From contig NZ_CP051685.1 in NCBI RefSeq assembly GCF_012849555.1, positions 3,472,001 to 3,536,000 of the forward strand: a stretch of DNA of 64,000 bases, given 5' to 3'. The translations under genes were made by a program, and so were the position numbers. Under the pieces are notes generated by a model that saw only the letters and a list, made by a program, of their open reading frames with translations, ran no database searches and had not been told where the DNA came from. This DNA is from Massilia forsythiae. Its GTDB lineage: Bacteria > Pseudomonadota > Gammaproteobacteria > Burkholderiales > Burkholderiaceae_D. Positions 45,445 through 55,779 of the stretch are shown in pieces (the first letter of the stretch is position 1; each line of letters opens with the position of its first letter).

Positions 45445-47331
45445 ATGAGCCATCCAAGCCAGTTTTCCCTGCTGACCCAGCGCCGCTTCGGTCCCTTCTT
45501 CTGGACCCAGTTCTTGGGCGCGTTCAACGACAATTTGTTCAAGACCGCCCTGATGGTGGTGCTGACCTACGATGCGCTGTCGTGGACGTCGATGTCGCCG
45601 GCGCTGCTGAACAACCTGATCCCCGGCCTGTTCATCCTGCCCTACGTGGTGCTGTCCGCCACCGCCGGCCAGGTCGCCGACAAGTTCGACAAGGGCCGCA
45701 TGGCGCGCTGGATCAAGGCGGTCGAGATCGGCATCATGCTGGTGGCCGGCGCCGGCTGGCTGACGCACCAGCTGTGGCTCCTGATCGCGGCGGTGGCCGG
45801 CATGGGCATCCACTCGACGCTGTTCGGCCCGGTGAAATACGCCTACCTGCCGCAGCACCTGAAGGCCGACGAACTGGTGGGCGGCAACGGCGTGATCGAG
45901 ATGGGGACCTTCGTCGGCATCCTGCTGGGCGAGGTGGCGGGCGCGCTGCTGGCCGGCCGTGGGGCCACCGGCATCCACCTGGTGGTGGGCGCCACGCTGG
46001 CGGCGGCCGTGCTCGGGCTGGCCACCAGCTGGCGCATTCCGGCGTCGCCGGCGCCGGAGCCGGATTTGAAGATCAGCGCCAACATCGCCGGCGAATCGCT
46101 GCGCAACCTGGCCTATTCGCGCAAGAACCGCACCGTGTTCCTGTCGATGCTGGGCAATTCCTGGTTCTGGTTCTACGGCGCGCTGGTGCTGTCGCAATTC
46201 CCGCTGTACGCCAAGGATTACCTGCATGGCGACCACAGCGTGTTCGTGCTGCTGCTGACGATTTTCTCGCTCGGCATCGGCTCCGGCTCGCTGCTGTGCG
46301 AAAAACTCTCCGGCCGCAAGGTCGAGATCGGCCTGGTGCCGTTCGGCGCCATCGGCCTGTCGCTGTTCGGCATCGATTTGTACTTCGCCAGCCTGCACTA
46401 CACGAACAGCGCGCCGGTCGGCGCCCTCGGCCTGCTGCACCAGGCCGGCACCCTGCGCATTCTGGCCGACCTGCTGCTGCTGGGCGTGTTCGGCGGCCTG
46501 TTCATCGTGCCGCTGTTCGCGCTGATCCAGACGCGCTGCGACCCCAAGCATGTCTCGCGCACCATCGCCGGCATGAACATCCTGAATGCGCTGTTCATGG
46601 TGGCCGCCGCCGGCGTTGCCATCTTCCTGATCAAGCGCGGCTTCACCATTCCCGAGATGTTCCTGACCACCGCGCTGCTGAACGCCGTGGTCGCCGTCTA
46701 CATCTTCTCGCTGGTGCCGGAATTCCTGATGCGCTTCCTGGCCTGGCTGCTGATCCATACGATCCACCGCGTGTCGACCGTGGAGTCCGGACGCATTCCG
46801 GAAGAGGGCGCGGCGGTCCTGGTGTGCAACCACGTCAGCTACGTCGACGCCATCGTCATCATGGCGGCCAGCCCGCGCCCGATCCGCTTCGTGATGGACC
46901 ACCGCATCTTCAAGACACCGCTGCTGGGTTTCATTTTCCGCACCGGCAAGGCGATTCCGATCGCGCCGGCCAAGGAAGACCCGTGGCTGATGGAAAAGGC
47001 CTTCATCGACATCGCCCACGCGCTGCACGACGGCGAGCTGGTCTGCATTTTCCCCGAAGGGAAACTGACGCGCACCGGCGAGATGAATGAATTCCGCGGC
47101 GGCATCGCCAGGATCGTCGAGCGCAGCCAGGTGCCGGTGATCCCGATGGCGCTGCGCGGCCTGTGGGGCAGCGTGTTCTCGCGCGACCCATCCAACGTGT
47201 TCGAGCGCTCGTTCGCGCGCGGCTGGCGCTCGCGCCTGGCGCTGGCGGTGGGGCGGCCGGTGCCGCCGCAGGAGGTGACGCCGGAGCACCTGCACGACGA
47301 AGTGCTGGCGCTGCGCGGGGAGTGGAAGTGA
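45445..47331 (+). CDS. MFS lysophospholipid transporter fused to PlsC-type acyltransferase (LplT-Aas like)
   Basis: A 628-residue two-domain membrane protein. Residues ~1-430 are an MFS transporter of the LplT type (FFWTQFLGAFNDNLFKTALM, AGQVADKFDKGRMARWIKAV). Residues ~440-628 are a 1-acylglycerol-phosphate acyltransferase domain with VCNHVSYVDAIVIM (H-x4-D at 463-468) and FPEGKLTRTGEM. The fusion recalls E. coli LplT plus Aas, which re-import and re-acylate lysophospholipids, but the acyl-ACP synthetase part of Aas is absent. It is ~150 bp downstream of the AbrB-like gene and probably independent. Confidence 0.93.
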   Translation: MSHPSQFSLLTQRRFGPFFWTQFLGAFNDNLFKTALMVVLTYDALSWTSMSPALLNNLIPGLFILPYVVLSATAGQVADKFDKGRMARWIKAVEIGIMLVAGAGWLTHQLWLLIAAVAGMGIHSTLFGPVKYAYLPQHLKADELVGGNGVIEMGTFVGILLGEVAGALLAGRGATGIHLVVGATLAAAVLGLATSWRIPASPAPEPDLKISANIAGESLRNLAYSRKNRTVFLSMLGNSWFWFYGALVLSQFPLYAKDYLHGDHSVFVLLLTIFSLGIGSGSLLCEKLSGRKVEIGLVPFGAIGLSLFGIDLYFASLHYTNSAPVGALGLLHQAGTLRILADLLLLGVFGGLFIVPLFALIQTRCDPKHVSRTIAGMNILNALFMVAAAGVAIFLIKRGFTIPEMFLTTALLNAVVAVYIFSLVPEFLMRFLAWLLIHTIHRVSTVESGRIPEEGAAVLVCNHVSYVDAIVIMAASPRPIRFVMDHRIFKTPLLGFIFRTGKAIPIAPAKEDPWLMEKAFIDIAHALHDGELVCIFPEGKLTRTGEMNEFRGGIARIVERSQVPVIPMALRGLWGSVFSRDPSNVFERSFARGWRSRLALAVGRPVPPQEVTPEHLHDEVLALRGEWK

Positions 47332-47372
47332 AGGGCGTGGAAGTAAGTCTTACGAAATCCGCATCGTTTTCC

Positions 47373-47401
47373 TTTGTGGATCGGTGCGGCTCTGGTATGA
47401 T
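47373..47401 (+). promoter_or_regulatory. Sigma-70 promoter of the tRNA-Pro gene
   Basis: TTTGTG (47373-47378) and TATGAT (47396-47401) are separated by exactly 17 bp and lie 12 bp before the tRNA 5' end. A GC-rich discriminator (cgcaggc), typical of stringently controlled stable-RNA promoters, follows. Confidence 0.65.
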
Positions 47402-47413
47402 CGCAGGCTGAGT

Positions 47414-47490
<77 letters not shown>

Positions 47491-47505
47491 AAGAATGCAA
47501 GATCG

Positions 47506-47542
47506 AAAAAGGGGTGATGCTTCCGGCATCGTCCCTTTTTTT
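47506..47542 (+). terminator. Terminator downstream of tRNA-Pro
   Basis: AAAAAGGGGTGATGC pairs with GCATCGTCCCTTTTT around a TTCCG loop, allowing two G-T pairs, and ends in seven T's. The A-tract gives a U-tail on the minus strand too, so it may also end the small-gene transcript that begins at 47771. Confidence 0.82.
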
Positions 47543-47552
47543 CAATACCGCT

Positions 47553-47771
47553 TCACCTGAACCGGATGAGCGACTTGGCCAGCTTGCTGTATTCCTCGTG
47601 CTTCGCTTTCAAATCATCGTACAGGCGATCGAATTCGCTGCCGGCGACGACGAAGCCCAGTTCGACTTCGCGGATATAACGATGGAAAGTTGCGGTGGCA
47701 TCGCGCCACTTCCGATGTGCGCTTTCGATGTTATCGAGGTCGGCATACGGGTTGAAACTGGGCATTTCCAT
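47553..47771 (-). CDS. Small helical protein of unknown function (72 aa), paralogue 1
   Basis: A 72-residue soluble protein, predicted largely helical, with cggag 8 bp before the ATG. It shares length and about 25 of 72 identical positions, without gaps, with the protein of the gene just upstream (47868-48086). The conserved core is E-x-A-H-x-x-W-x-x-A-T-x-x-F-H-x-Y-I-R near residues 16-34 and L-x-A-K-x-E-x-Y-x-x-L-A near the C-terminus. No known domain is recognised. The terminator beside the tRNA gene follows its stop. Confidence 0.75.
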   Translation of the reverse strand: MEMPSFNPYADLDNIESAHRKWRDATATFHRYIREVELGFVVAGSEFDRLYDDLKAKHEEYSKLAKSLIRFR

Positions 47772-47867
47772 CGCTAGGCTCCGAGCAAACTATGGACGGC
47801 AAATAGTACGCCATTTATGCGCCCTGCCTGGAAAAAGATTGCGGTCGCAAGCTTAAACCAATGACCG

Positions 47868-48086
47868 TCAATGTTGTGCCATCAGCATTCTGGCAAGTTC
47901 CCGATAACGCTCGTATTTGGCGTCGAGGATATCGCGCAGCGTCTCGAAGACATGGCTCGATCCGGTAGCGCCCTTTTTCATGCTGCGGATATAACAATGG
48001 AACTCATCGGTCGCCGCACACCATTCGTTGTGTGCGACCTCCAGCGCGGCAAGGCGGCTGACTAGCTGGCTGTTGGCAGTGCCCAT
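47868..48086 (-). CDS. Small helical protein of unknown function (72 aa), paralogue 2
   Basis: The start at 48086 (MGTANSQLV) is chosen because ttggag lies 8 bp ahead; it gives the same length as its neighbour, 72 residues. The core ALEVAHNEWCAATDEFHCYI aligns with ESAHRKWRDATATFHRYI of the neighbour, and the C-termini also align (LDAKYERYRELA with LKAKHEEYSKLA). The two genes are tandem, 96 bp apart, and probably arose by duplication and then diverged. Function unknown; no toxin or antitoxin family is apparent. Confidence 0.75.
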   Translation of the reverse strand: MGTANSQLVSRLAALEVAHNEWCAATDEFHCYIRSMKKGATGSSHVFETLRDILDAKYERYRELARMLMAQH

Positions 48087-48386
48087 GACACGTCTCCAAA
48101 ATAGCAATCGATTTCGTCAAATGTTACCTTAACTTTAATTTCGCATGGGTGTGTTTTCACCAAGCGAACGGGTGTATGAGTGGTGCATAAAAATTTGACG
48201 ATTTTGACGACGTACGGGTGTCTTCTTGCGTGTTGTACCGTACCGAAAGGCTGACGGGATAGACGTATTGTCATGATTCCCCGGGAGTGGCATGTCATCT
48301 CGATCAAGCCTCCTGGCTATGTAACCCGATTGGCCCCACTGCCGACACAGCGAACCGGCTGATCACCACTTGGATCGGAAAACTTC
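48087..48386. other. Gene-free divergent region between the small paralogues and a membrane protein gene
   Basis: About 300 bp with several AT-rich patches. It contains a short direct repeat TTTGACGATTTTGACG near 48195-48210 and no clear hairpin terminator. An 81-codon open frame on the minus strand (48062-48307) overlaps the start of the small gene and lacks a ribosome site, so it is not called. Confidence 0.5.
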
Positions 48387-48851
48387 ATGCAAAAAAACAC
48401 AGCAGCCATCGTCGGCGGATTGATCGCCGGCCTCCTCACCACTGCCGTCATGCAGGCAGGCCGCCGCACCGGTGTTCTGACCAAGACCCTCGACCGCGAC
48501 GCCGTCGACTGGATCGACAGGCACACCGACTCGCGCGCCGTCATCGGCGACACGGGCACCAGCGCGGTGGAATTCGTCAACCACCTGGGCGCCTCGGCCG
48601 CGTTCGCGCTGGCCCTGCCCAAGTTGAAGGAACTGGCGCCCACGCTGTCCCCGGTCGCGCTCGGCACCCTGTACGGCACCGCGCTGTACGCCATCAACAT
48701 CGGCTGCATCGCGCCGCTGCTGGGCATCACCGAAGGCGAGGTCGAAGCCGGCCCGCGCAAGGCGGGCGAGCGCTGGGCGATCCACGTGCTGCAGGCGGTC
48801 GCTACCGCCGTCATCGCCGAGCGCTTGACCCAGGACGTCGACAACGACTGA
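48387..48851 (+). CDS. Small inner-membrane protein of unknown function (154 aa)
   Basis: An N-terminal membrane helix (AAIVGGLIAGLLTTAVMQAG) and two further hydrophobic stretches (GASAAFALALPKL, TLYGTALYAINIGCIAPLLGI) suggest three to four membrane segments. The pattern G-G-L-I-A-G-L-x-T-T-A-V-M and G-T-L-Y-G-T-A-L-Y resembles the YagU/DUF1440-like group, but the match is loose. Neighbours give no hint: divergent small genes on the left and a convergent chemotaxis operon on the right (42 bp). Confidence 0.65.
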   Translation: MQKNTAAIVGGLIAGLLTTAVMQAGRRTGVLTKTLDRDAVDWIDRHTDSRAVIGDTGTSAVEFVNHLGASAAFALALPKLKELAPTLSPVALGTLYGTALYAINIGCIAPLLGITEGEVEAGPRKAGERWAIHVLQAVATAVIAERLTQDVDND

Positions 48852-48893
48852 CGGCATGCCTGGACGCCGCCGGACCGGCGATTCAGGAACGCT

Positions 48894-49988
48894 TCAGTCC
48901 CACGTCAGCGGCGCCGCCCCGAACTGCACGATCTCCCGCTCGATCGCCCCGAGCGCCACCGTGCGCTCGACTCCGCCGCGCTTGACTGCTTCCTTCGGCA
49001 TTCCGTACACCACGCAGCTGTGCTCGTCCTGCGCGAGCGTGCGCGCCCCCGCGCGCCGCATTTCCAGCATCCCGGCGGCGCCGTCGTCACCCATCCCGGT
49101 CATCAAGATGCCCAGCGCGTTGGTCCCGGCATGCCGCGCCGCCGAGCGGAACAGCACGTCCACCGAGGGCCGGTGCCGGCTCACCGGCGGGCCGTCCACC
49201 ACGTCGACGCGGTAGTGGTCGCCGTCGCGGCGCAGCAGCAGGTGGCGCCCGCCCGGCGCGATCAGCGCCAGCCCGGGCAGCACGCGGTCGCCGTGGCGCG
49301 CCTCGCGCACCGCGATGCGCGACAGGCGGTCCAGGCGCTCGGCGAATGCCGCGGTGAACTGTGCCGGCATGTGCTGCACGACGACGATGCCGGGCGCGCC
49401 GGGCGGCAGCGCCGCCAGCACCGCTTCCAGCGCCTGGGTGCCGCCGGTGGAAGCGCCGATCGCCACCACGCGTTCGTCGCCGTGCGCCGATGCCTGTGCC
49501 GCGCCGAGCGGCGCCAGCACGGCATCCGCCGTCAGCTTCGGCGCCGGTGCTGCTGGCGGCGGACGTGCACCCAGGCGGCGCACGTCGGCATAGGCCGCGG
49601 CGCGTACCGCCGCCACCAGTTCGCCGGCGCGCTCGTGCAGGAAATCCTTCAGGCCGAGCTGCGGCTTGGCGATCACGGACACCGCGCCCGCCGCCAGCGC
49701 CGCCATCGCGGCTTCCGGACCGCCGGCCAGGGCCGAGCACACCACCACCGGCGTCGGCCGCTCGGCCATCAGTTTCTTCAAGAAGGCGAGGCCGTCGGTG
49801 CGCGGCATCTCGATGTCGAGCACGATCACGTCCGGCCACTGGCGCTGCATGCGTTCGAGCGCGCGCGGCGGGTCGGACACCGCATGCAGCAGGCGCATGC
49901 CGGGCGCCTGCGCCAGCAGGGCGCCGACCGTGCGCCGCACGACGGCCGAGTCGTCCACCACCATCACGTCGATCGTCCGGTTGGGCAT
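48894..49988 (-). CDS. cheB: CheB: chemoreceptor glutamate methylesterase
   Basis: A 364-residue response-regulator/methylesterase. The receiver starts [20 protein letters not shown] with phospho-Asp at 58 ([14 protein letters not shown]), and the catalytic domain has [12 protein letters not shown] (Ser), [18 protein letters not shown] (His) and [14 protein letters not shown] (Asp). It demethylates and deamidates chemoreceptors during adaptation. It is the last gene of the operon, 7 bp after cheR; cheR and cheB are thus tightly linked. Confidence 0.96.
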   Translation of the reverse strand: MPNRTIDVMVVDDSAVVRRTVGALLAQAPGMRLLHAVSDPPRALERMQRQWPDVIVLDIEMPRTDGLAFLKKLMAERPTPVVVCSALAGGPEAAMAALAAGAVSVIAKPQLGLKDFLHERAGELVAAVRAAAYADVRRLGARPPPAAPAPKLTADAVLAPLGAAQASAHGDERVVAIGASTGGTQALEAVLAALPPGAPGIVVVQHMPAQFTAAFAERLDRLSRIAVREARHGDRVLPGLALIAPGGRHLLLRRDGDHYRVDVVDGPPVSRHRPSVDVLFRSAARHAGTNALGILMTGMGDDGAAGMLEMRRAGARTLAQDEHSCVVYGMPKEAVKRGGVERTVALGAIEREIVQFGAAPLTWD

Positions 49989-49995
49989 GCCGGGA

Positions 49996-50817
49996 TCAAG
50001 CCGCCTTGCGGTAGACCGAGGGCATCACGTGCACCAGGGTGTCGCTCAGCTCGTGCAGGCTTTCGGCGTGGCCGATGACGAAGTGGCCGCCCGGCTTCAG
50101 GTGCGCGGCCACGCGCGCGACCACCTGGCGCTTGGTGTCGCCGCTGAAGTAGATCATCACGTTGCGCAGGAAGATGACGTCGAACAGGCCGAGGTCGGCC
50201 GGCAGCTGCGTGTTCAGGTTCACCTGGCGCAGCTGCACGCGGCGGCGCAGCGCGCGCTCCACCAGCAGCGTGCCGTGCTCCTCGCGGATGCCTTTCATGC
50301 AAAAGCGGCGCAGGTAGTCGGGCGGGATGTGGTCGGCGCGCGCCATCGGGTAGTGGCCGGTGCGGGCGCGTTCCAGCATGCTGGCGCTGATGTCGGAGCC
50401 GGCCACTTCCCACGGCAGTTCGCCGAGCACGTCGGCCAGCACCATGGCGATGCTGTACGGTTCCTCGCCGGACGAGCAGGCGGCGCTCCAGACGCGATAC
50501 GGCGCGTTGGCGCGCAGGCCGGCCCTGGCGGCCCCCGCCTGCGCGCGCAGCAGGTCGAAATGGCGCGGCTCGCGGAAGAAATAGGTTTCGTTGGTGGTCA
50601 AGAGGTCGACCGCCAGCTGCACCTCGTCCGGATGGCTGCCGCTGCTCAGCAGGCGGAAGTAGGCGTCGTACGAGGCCAGGCCGTGGTGCTGCAGGCGCCT
50701 GGCCAGGCGCCCGGCCACCAGCGCCATCTTCGATTCGACCATCGTGATGCCGGCCATCTCGAAGATGAAGCGGCGGAAGCTGGCGAATTCGCCCGGGCTG
50801 ATCGCGCAGTGGGACAT
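49996..50817 (-). CDS. cheR: CheR: chemoreceptor methyltransferase
   Basis: A 273-residue SAM-dependent enzyme that methylates receptor glutamates. The N-terminal helical domain ([19 protein letters not shown]) and [20 protein letters not shown] precede the SAM-binding [40 protein letters not shown] is the conserved C-terminal block. The start MSHCAISPG is chosen over an upstream ATG that would run into cheW. The gap to cheW is 7 bp. Confidence 0.96.
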   Translation of the reverse strand: MSHCAISPGEFASFRRFIFEMAGITMVESKMALVAGRLARRLQHHGLASYDAYFRLLSSGSHPDEVQLAVDLLTTNETYFFREPRHFDLLRAQAGAARAGLRANAPYRVWSAACSSGEEPYSIAMVLADVLGELPWEVAGSDISASMLERARTGHYPMARADHIPPDYLRRFCMKGIREEHGTLLVERALRRRVQLRQVNLNTQLPADLGLFDVIFLRNVMIYFSGDTKRQVVARVAAHLKPGGHFVIGHAESLHELSDTLVHVMPSVYRKAA

Positions 50818-50824
50818 GGCGGGG

Positions 50825-51349
50825 TCAGGCCGCCAGCGCCGCCGGCGCCGCCGGCTCGGGCGCGTCGTCCAGCACCAGCACCTGCGCCACGTCGAGCAGG
50901 ATGACGAAGCCGCCATTGACCTTGCCCATGCCGGCGATGTAGTCGCCATGGATGCGCGTGCCGAAGGCCGGCGCCGGCTCGATCTCGGCGGCGGGAATGT
51001 CGAGCACCGCGCTGACCGCGTCGACGATCACGCCGGTCACCTGCGGCCCGTCCGGCGCGGCCAGTTCGACGATGACGATGCAGGTGCGCCGGCCCGGCAC
51101 GGCCGGCGCGCGGCCGAAGCGCGCCGCCAGGTCCAGCACCGGCACCACCGCGCCGCGCAGGTTGATCACGCCGCGGATCGACGGCGGCATCATCGGCACC
51201 TCGGTGACGTTGCCGAACTCGATGATTTCCTTGACCGCCATGATGCCGATGCCGAAGGCTTCGCCGCCGAGCGCGAAGGTCAGGTATTGCGCCGTTGCTG
51301 CCGCTTCGGGCGCGGTCGCGGGCGCGGGCGCTTGCGATGCTGTCGTCAT
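50825..51349 (-). CDS. cheW: CheW: chemotaxis coupling protein
   Basis: A 174-residue coupling protein linking receptors and CheA. The core reads AQYLTFALGGEAFGIGIMAV, EVPMMPPSIRGVINLRGAVV and PVLDLAARFG, the standard CheW hallmarks. A Pro/Ala-rich N-terminal tail (~18 residues) and a C-terminal Ala/Pro tail are extra. The ATG at 51349 is 7 bp after the receptor gene stop; an ATG five codons earlier is possible. Confidence 0.95.
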   Translation of the reverse strand: MTTASQAPAPATAPEAAATAQYLTFALGGEAFGIGIMAVKEIIEFGNVTEVPMMPPSIRGVINLRGAVVPVLDLAARFGRAPAVPGRRTCIVIVELAAPDGPQVTGVIVDAVSAVLDIPAAEIEPAPAFGTRIHGDYIAGMGKVNGGFVILLDVAQVLVLDDAPEPAAPAALAA

Positions 51350-51356
51350 GGCGCGC

Positions 51357-53291
51357 TCAGAAATGGGTGAAGTTGGCTTCGTCCGGCTCGCCGTGGCGCG
51401 CCGGGCTGTCGGCCAGGCGCAGCGCATTGCCGCGCCGCGCCGGGCGCACCGGGGCCGGCCGCGCCACCATCGCCAGCCTGCTGCGCGGCGCCTGCGCGCC
51501 CGCCGCATCGCCGCCCACGCGGAAGAAGCCCATCGCCTGCTGCAGCTGCTCGGCCTGGCTGCTCATCTCGTCGGCGGTGGCCGCCAGCTCTTCCGAACTG
51601 GAAGCGTTCTGCTGGGTGGTCTGGCTCATCTGGCCGACCGCGGCGTTGATCTGGGTGACGCCGGTGGACTGCTCTTCCGAGGCCGCCGTGATTTCCTGCA
51701 CCAGGTCCGAGGTCTTGCGGATGTTCGGCACCATGCGGTCGAGCAGGGCGCCGGCGCGCTCGGCCAGTTCCACGCTGCTGGTGGCCACTTCGCCGATCTC
51801 CTGCGCCGCCACCTGGCTGCGCTCGGCCAGCTTGCGCACCTCGGCCGCCACCACCGCGAAGCCCTTGCCGTGCTCGCCGGCGCGCGCCGCCTCGATGGCG
51901 GCGTTCAGGGCCAGCAGGTTGGTCTGGTAGGCGATGTCGTCGATGATCCCGATCTGGCGTGCGATGCGCTGCATCGCGGCGACGGTCGCCTTGACCGCTT
52001 CGCCGCCCTCGACCGCCTCGCGCGCCGCCTGCGCCGCCATGCCGTCGGTGACGCGCGCGTTTTCCGTGTTCTGCGCGATCGAGGCGGTGATCTCTTCCAG
52101 CGAGGCGCTGGTCTGCTCGACCCCGGCGGCCTGCTCGGAGGCCGCCTGCGACAGCGACTCGGCAGTGGCGCTGACCTGTTCCGACGCCGACGCCAGCGAT
52201 TGCGCGCTGCCATTGACTTCGCCGACCACGACGGACAGCTTGTCCATGGTGGCGTTCGAGTAGTCCTTCAGCTTGGCGAAGGCGCCCTGGTAGTCCTTGT
52301 CGATGCGCTTGCCCAGGTCGCCCTCGGCCAGAGCCGACATCACGCGCACCACGTCGTCGACGCTGGCGCCGGTGGTGGTCACCAGCTGGTTCAGGCCGTC
52401 GCCCATCTCCTTCTGGAAGCCCTGCATGCCGGCGGTGTCGACGCGGGCGTCGAAGTTGCCGCGGTTGGCCGCTTCCACCACCGTGCGCTGGCCGGCGATC
52501 ACCTGGCGCAGCTTGGTGACCATCTGGCCGACGGCGAACAGCATGCTGCCATGGTCGCCCTGGCGCACCACCACGTCGCTCGACAGGTCGCCGTCGGCGA
52601 TGCGCCTGAGGACGGCGGCGGCGTAGGCCGGCTCGCCGCCCAGCGTGCGGGTCAGGCTCAGCGTGATCCACACGGCCATGCCGATCCCCATCAGCACGGC
52701 CAGCGCACCGAGCATCAGCATGCGGTCGCGCGCGCCTACGTATTCGGCGGCGGCCTGCTTGCCGGATTCCTCCATCGACCCGGCCTGGTGCTGGATCATG
52801 TTGTCGATCGCCTTGATGTAGGCGGCCTGCAGCGGCGCCATGCGGTTCAGCACCAGGTCGCGCGCCTCGGCGCGGCGGCCGGCGTTGACCAGGTTGACGA
52901 ATTCCTCCTGGGTGCCGATGTACTTCTGGCGCTGCTCCAGCACGGCGTCGAAGTATTCCCTGCCGGTGCTCGAACTGACCAGTTTCTTCAGCTTGTCGAG
53001 GTCGACCAGGATGTCCTTGCGCGAGGACTCGATGCTGGCCAGCTCGCGCCGGGTCACGTCGGCGTCGTCGGTCATCACGATGCTGCGCATGGCGATGGCG
53101 ATTTCCTGGATGTCGCCGATCAGGTCGTAGCTGGCGGCGACCTTCGGATACTTGTCTTTCACCAGTTCGTCGACGTTGGCGCTGACGCTGGCCAGGCTGC
53201 GCACGGCCAGCAGGATGACGGCCACCAGCAACAGGCCGACGACGCCGAATCCCAGGGCCAGGCGGACACTTACTTTCAGATTGCGGAACAC
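51357..53291 (-). CDS. Methyl-accepting chemotaxis protein (4HB-type sensor)
   Basis: A 644-residue transmembrane chemoreceptor. TM1 is [17 protein letters not shown] (~15-32), the periplasmic part is a four-helix-bundle (4HB_MCP), TM2 is [19 protein letters not shown] (~193-211), then one or two HAMP units ([33 protein letters not shown]). The signalling tip [20 protein letters not shown] is intact. It ends in ANFTHF, which loosely resembles the NWETF-type CheR/CheB tether. It overlaps the cheA 3' end by 16 bp. Confidence 0.95.
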   Translation of the reverse strand: MFRNLKVSVRLALGFGVVGLLLVAVILLAVRSLASVSANVDELVKDKYPKVAASYDLIGDIQEIAIAMRSIVMTDDADVTRRELASIESSRKDILVDLDKLKKLVSSSTGREYFDAVLEQRQKYIGTQEEFVNLVNAGRRAEARDLVLNRMAPLQAAYIKAIDNMIQHQAGSMEESGKQAAAEYVGARDRMLMLGALAVLMGIGMAVWITLSLTRTLGGEPAYAAAVLRRIADGDLSSDVVVRQGDHGSMLFAVGQMVTKLRQVIAGQRTVVEAANRGNFDARVDTAGMQGFQKEMGDGLNQLVTTTGASVDDVVRVMSALAEGDLGKRIDKDYQGAFAKLKDYSNATMDKLSVVVGEVNGSAQSLASASEQVSATAESLSQAASEQAAGVEQTSASLEEITASIAQNTENARVTDGMAAQAAREAVEGGEAVKATVAAMQRIARQIGIIDDIAYQTNLLALNAAIEAARAGEHGKGFAVVAAEVRKLAERSQVAAQEIGEVATSSVELAERAGALLDRMVPNIRKTSDLVQEITAASEEQSTGVTQINAAVGQMSQTTQQNASSSEELAATADEMSSQAEQLQQAMGFFRVGGDAAGAQAPRSRLAMVARPAPVRPARRGNALRLADSPARHGEPDEANFTHF

Positions 53292-55465
53292 GGGATACTC
53301 CTTGCGGCGCTTGCCGCGCGATGGGAAATCAAATCATGGTTGTCGTGTTCGACGCCGGCGAACAGCGCCGCCACGTCGAGGATCAGGGCGACGCCGCCGT
53401 TGCCCAGGATCGAGGAACCGCATAGGAAGCGCGCACCGGCGAACACCTTGCCGAGCGGCTTGATCACGGTCTGGAACTCGCCCAGCAGGGCGTCCACCAC
53501 CAGGCCGGCGCGGCGGCCGCCGTAGCGCACCACCACGATGCTCTGGCGCCGCGCCAGCGCGCCCTCGATGCCGAAGCGTTCACGCAGGCGCACGAAGGGC
53601 AGCGGCCGGCCGCGCAGGTCGACGTAGTCGCGTCCCGGCACGGCGTGGAATTCGATGCATTCCTCGACCACGTCCATCGGGATCACGAACACCGACTTGC
53701 CGACGCCGACCTGGAAGCCGTTGATGATTGCCAGCGTCAGCGGCAGGCGCACGCTGACCGTGGTGCCGGCGCCTTCGGTGCTGGCGATGTCGACGCTGCC
53801 GCGCAGCGCCACGATGTTGCGCTTGACCACGTCCATGCCGACGCCGCGCCCGGACAGGCTGGTCACCTGCTCGGCGGTCGAGAAGCCGGGCTCGAAGATC
53901 AGGTTGAAGATTTCCTTGTCGGACAAGGCGCGTCCCGGCTCCACCAGGCCGCGCTCGACCGCCTTGGCCAGGATGCGCGCGCGGTTCAAACCGCCGCCGT
54001 CGTCGGCCACCTCGATCACGATGCTGCCCGAGTCGTGGTAGGCGTTCAGCGCCACCGTGCCCTGCGCCGGCTTGCCGCGCGCGGCGCGCAGCTCGGCGCT
54101 CTCGATGCCGTGGTCCATGGCGTTGCGCACCAGGTGGGTCAGCGGGTCGCCGATCTTTTCCACCAGCGTCTTGTCCAGCTCGGCGTCCTCGCCGCTCAGG
54201 GCCAGGCGGATGTCCTTGCGCAGTTCGCGCGCCACGTCGTGCACCACGCGCTCGAAGCGCTTGAAGGTGGCGCCGATCTTGACCATGCGCAGCTGCAGCG
54301 CGCTGTCGCGCACTTCCTCGACCAGGCCGGACAGGGTAGCGGTGCGTTCCAGCAGCTCGGGAACGTCGGTGCGGCGCGCCACCAGGTCGACGCCGGCGCC
54401 GGCGATGATCAGTTCGCCCACCAGGTTGATCAGGCGGTCCAGCTTGTCGGCGTCGACGCGCACGGTGCGCGCCTCCTGCTGCGGGCGTGGTTCCGGCGCC
54501 TGGCGCTGCTTGGCCAGCGCCGCTTCCACCACCGGCGCGCGCACCGCGCCCTGGTCGACCAGGATGGCGCCGATCGGCACGAATTCGCCGCCGCCGCTGC
54601 TGGCCGCCGATTGCGCCGCCAGCGCCTGTTCCAGTTCGTGCGCGGTGACGCTGCCGCAGCGGACCAGCATCTCGCCCAGGCGCTCGCGCTGCTCGGGCAC
54701 CTCGTCCAGCCAGGCGATGTATTCGGCGGCGCGGCTGTGCGGCGCCAGGATGCGGATCTGGCAATCGTCGCGCACGAAGTCGAACACGTCGTCGATGGTG
54801 GCTTTGTCCGTGCTGCTCGACAGGCCGATCTCGAAGCCGAGGTAGCAGGATTCCGGGTCGAACTCGTCGGCCTCGGGCAGGCCGTCGGCCAGCGTGGCGA
54901 TGCCGGTGACCTGGCCGAGCTGGCCCAGGTAGCGGATGAAGGACAAGGGGTCCATGCCGTTGCGCAGCACGTCCGGGCCGAAGCGCAGCGAGATGTGCCA
55001 CTGCTCGTGCTCGTTTGCCGGCGCAGGTGCGGGCGCGGACGACGGCGTGGCGGGTGGGGCCGCGGCCGCGGCCGGGGCGCCGCCGAGATGGCCGTGCAGC
55101 GCCGCCAGCAGCGGCGCGCCGGCGGCCAGCAGGCCGGCGTCGGCATCGAGCGTGCCCGCCTCGACCGCGTCGACCAGCGCGCCGATGTGGTCGCGGCAGG
55201 CCAGCAGCAGGCTGACCAGGTCGTCGCCGAACGGCAGGGCGCCAGCGCGCACCTTGTCCAGCACGCTTTCCGCCACGTGGGTGAAGTCGACCACCGGGTC
55301 CAGCCCGAACATGCCGGCCGAGCCCTTGATCGTGTGGGCGGCGCGGAAGATGGCGTCGATGGCGTCGGCGCCGTCGTGCCCGGCCGCCAGCAGCGCGCTT
55401 TCCATCTGCTCGAGCAGCTCGCGGCTCTCGGCGATGAAGGTGTGCATCAACTGGTCGATGTTCAT
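53276..55465 (-). CDS. cheA: CheA: chemotaxis sensor histidine kinase
   Basis: A 729-residue kinase. P1 HPt domain with phospho-His44 ([15 protein letters not shown]); residues ~150-310 are a middle region not resembling the E. coli P2 domain ([20 protein letters not shown]...); P3 dimerisation ([20 protein letters not shown]); P4 kinase with [13 protein letters not shown] (N-box), [14 protein letters not shown] and [16 protein letters not shown] (G-boxes); P5 CheW-like domain ([15 protein letters not shown]). The final ~17 residues (after HDNHDL) run over the start of the receptor gene. Its ATG overlaps the STAS gene stop. Confidence 0.96.
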   Translation of the reverse strand: MNIDQLMHTFIAESRELLEQMESALLAAGHDGADAIDAIFRAAHTIKGSAGMFGLDPVVDFTHVAESVLDKVRAGALPFGDDLVSLLLACRDHIGALVDAVEAGTLDADAGLLAAGAPLLAALHGHLGGAPAAAAAPPATPSSAPAPAPANEHEQWHISLRFGPDVLRNGMDPLSFIRYLGQLGQVTGIATLADGLPEADEFDPESCYLGFEIGLSSSTDKATIDDVFDFVRDDCQIRILAPHSRAAEYIAWLDEVPEQRERLGEMLVRCGSVTAHELEQALAAQSAASSGGGEFVPIGAILVDQGAVRAPVVEAALAKQRQAPEPRPQQEARTVRVDADKLDRLINLVGELIIAGAGVDLVARRTDVPELLERTATLSGLVEEVRDSALQLRMVKIGATFKRFERVVHDVARELRKDIRLALSGEDAELDKTLVEKIGDPLTHLVRNAMDHGIESAELRAARGKPAQGTVALNAYHDSGSIVIEVADDGGGLNRARILAKAVERGLVEPGRALSDKEIFNLIFEPGFSTAEQVTSLSGRGVGMDVVKRNIVALRGSVDIASTEGAGTTVSVRLPLTLAIINGFQVGVGKSVFVIPMDVVEECIEFHAVPGRDYVDLRGRPLPFVRLRERFGIEGALARRQSIVVVRYGGRRAGLVVDALLGEFQTVIKPLGKVFAGARFLCGSSILGNGGVALILDVAALFAGVEHDNHDLISHRAASAARSIPCSAI

Positions 55466-55779
55466 GGCAGCTCGCCCTCGAGCGTCAAGCCGAGCAGGGC
55501 CAGCACGTCGCGCACGGCGGCGCCGGCGGCGGGCACGGCCAGCCGCTTGCCCAGCCGCGCCGCTTCGCGCCGCGCCATCAGCAGCAGCTGCAGGCCGGCG
55601 CTGTCGAATTCGGTGACGGCGGACAGGTCGAGGGCCGGCGCCGGATGCGTGCGCACCGCGTCCAGCAGCAGCGGCTTCAGTTCCGCCGCGCGGTAGATCG
55701 TCATCTCGCCGGCGATCGCCAGCGGCGCGGGGGCGGGTGCGTTCGCTTGCAGGTTCATTGGCGGCTCGGCACGCGTCAC
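55462..55779 (-). CDS. STAS-domain protein of the chemosensory operon
   Basis: A 105-residue single STAS domain: LAIAGEMTIYRAAELKPLLL, PALDLSAVTEFDSAGLQLLL and MARREAARLGKRLAV. The conserved Ser of STAS anti-sigma-antagonist-type proteins is present in DSAGLQLL, where it may be phosphorylated. It overlaps cheY and cheA by 4 bp each (ATGA), so it is translated with them. STAS proteins beside CheA/CheY are known in several accessory chemosensory clusters, but the partner here is unknown. Confidence 0.9.
   Translation of the reverse strand: MTRAEPPMNLQANAPAPAPLAIAGEMTIYRAAELKPLLLDAVRTHPAPALDLSAVTEFDSAGLQLLLMARREAARLGKRLAVPAAGAAVRDVLALLGLTLEGELP

Noticed and set aside
45346..47295. 649-codon open frame antisense to the MFS/acyltransferase gene
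   Set aside because: Composition (Gln/His/Arg-rich) is typical of shadow frames; the sense gene has complete motifs.
48062..48307. 81-codon minus-strand frame upstream of the small paralogue
   Set aside because: No ribosome site, overlaps the start of a better-supported gene, and has poor codon bias.
53645..55696. 683-codon open frame antisense to cheA
   Set aside because: The sense strand carries all CheA domains; antisense product is low-complexity.
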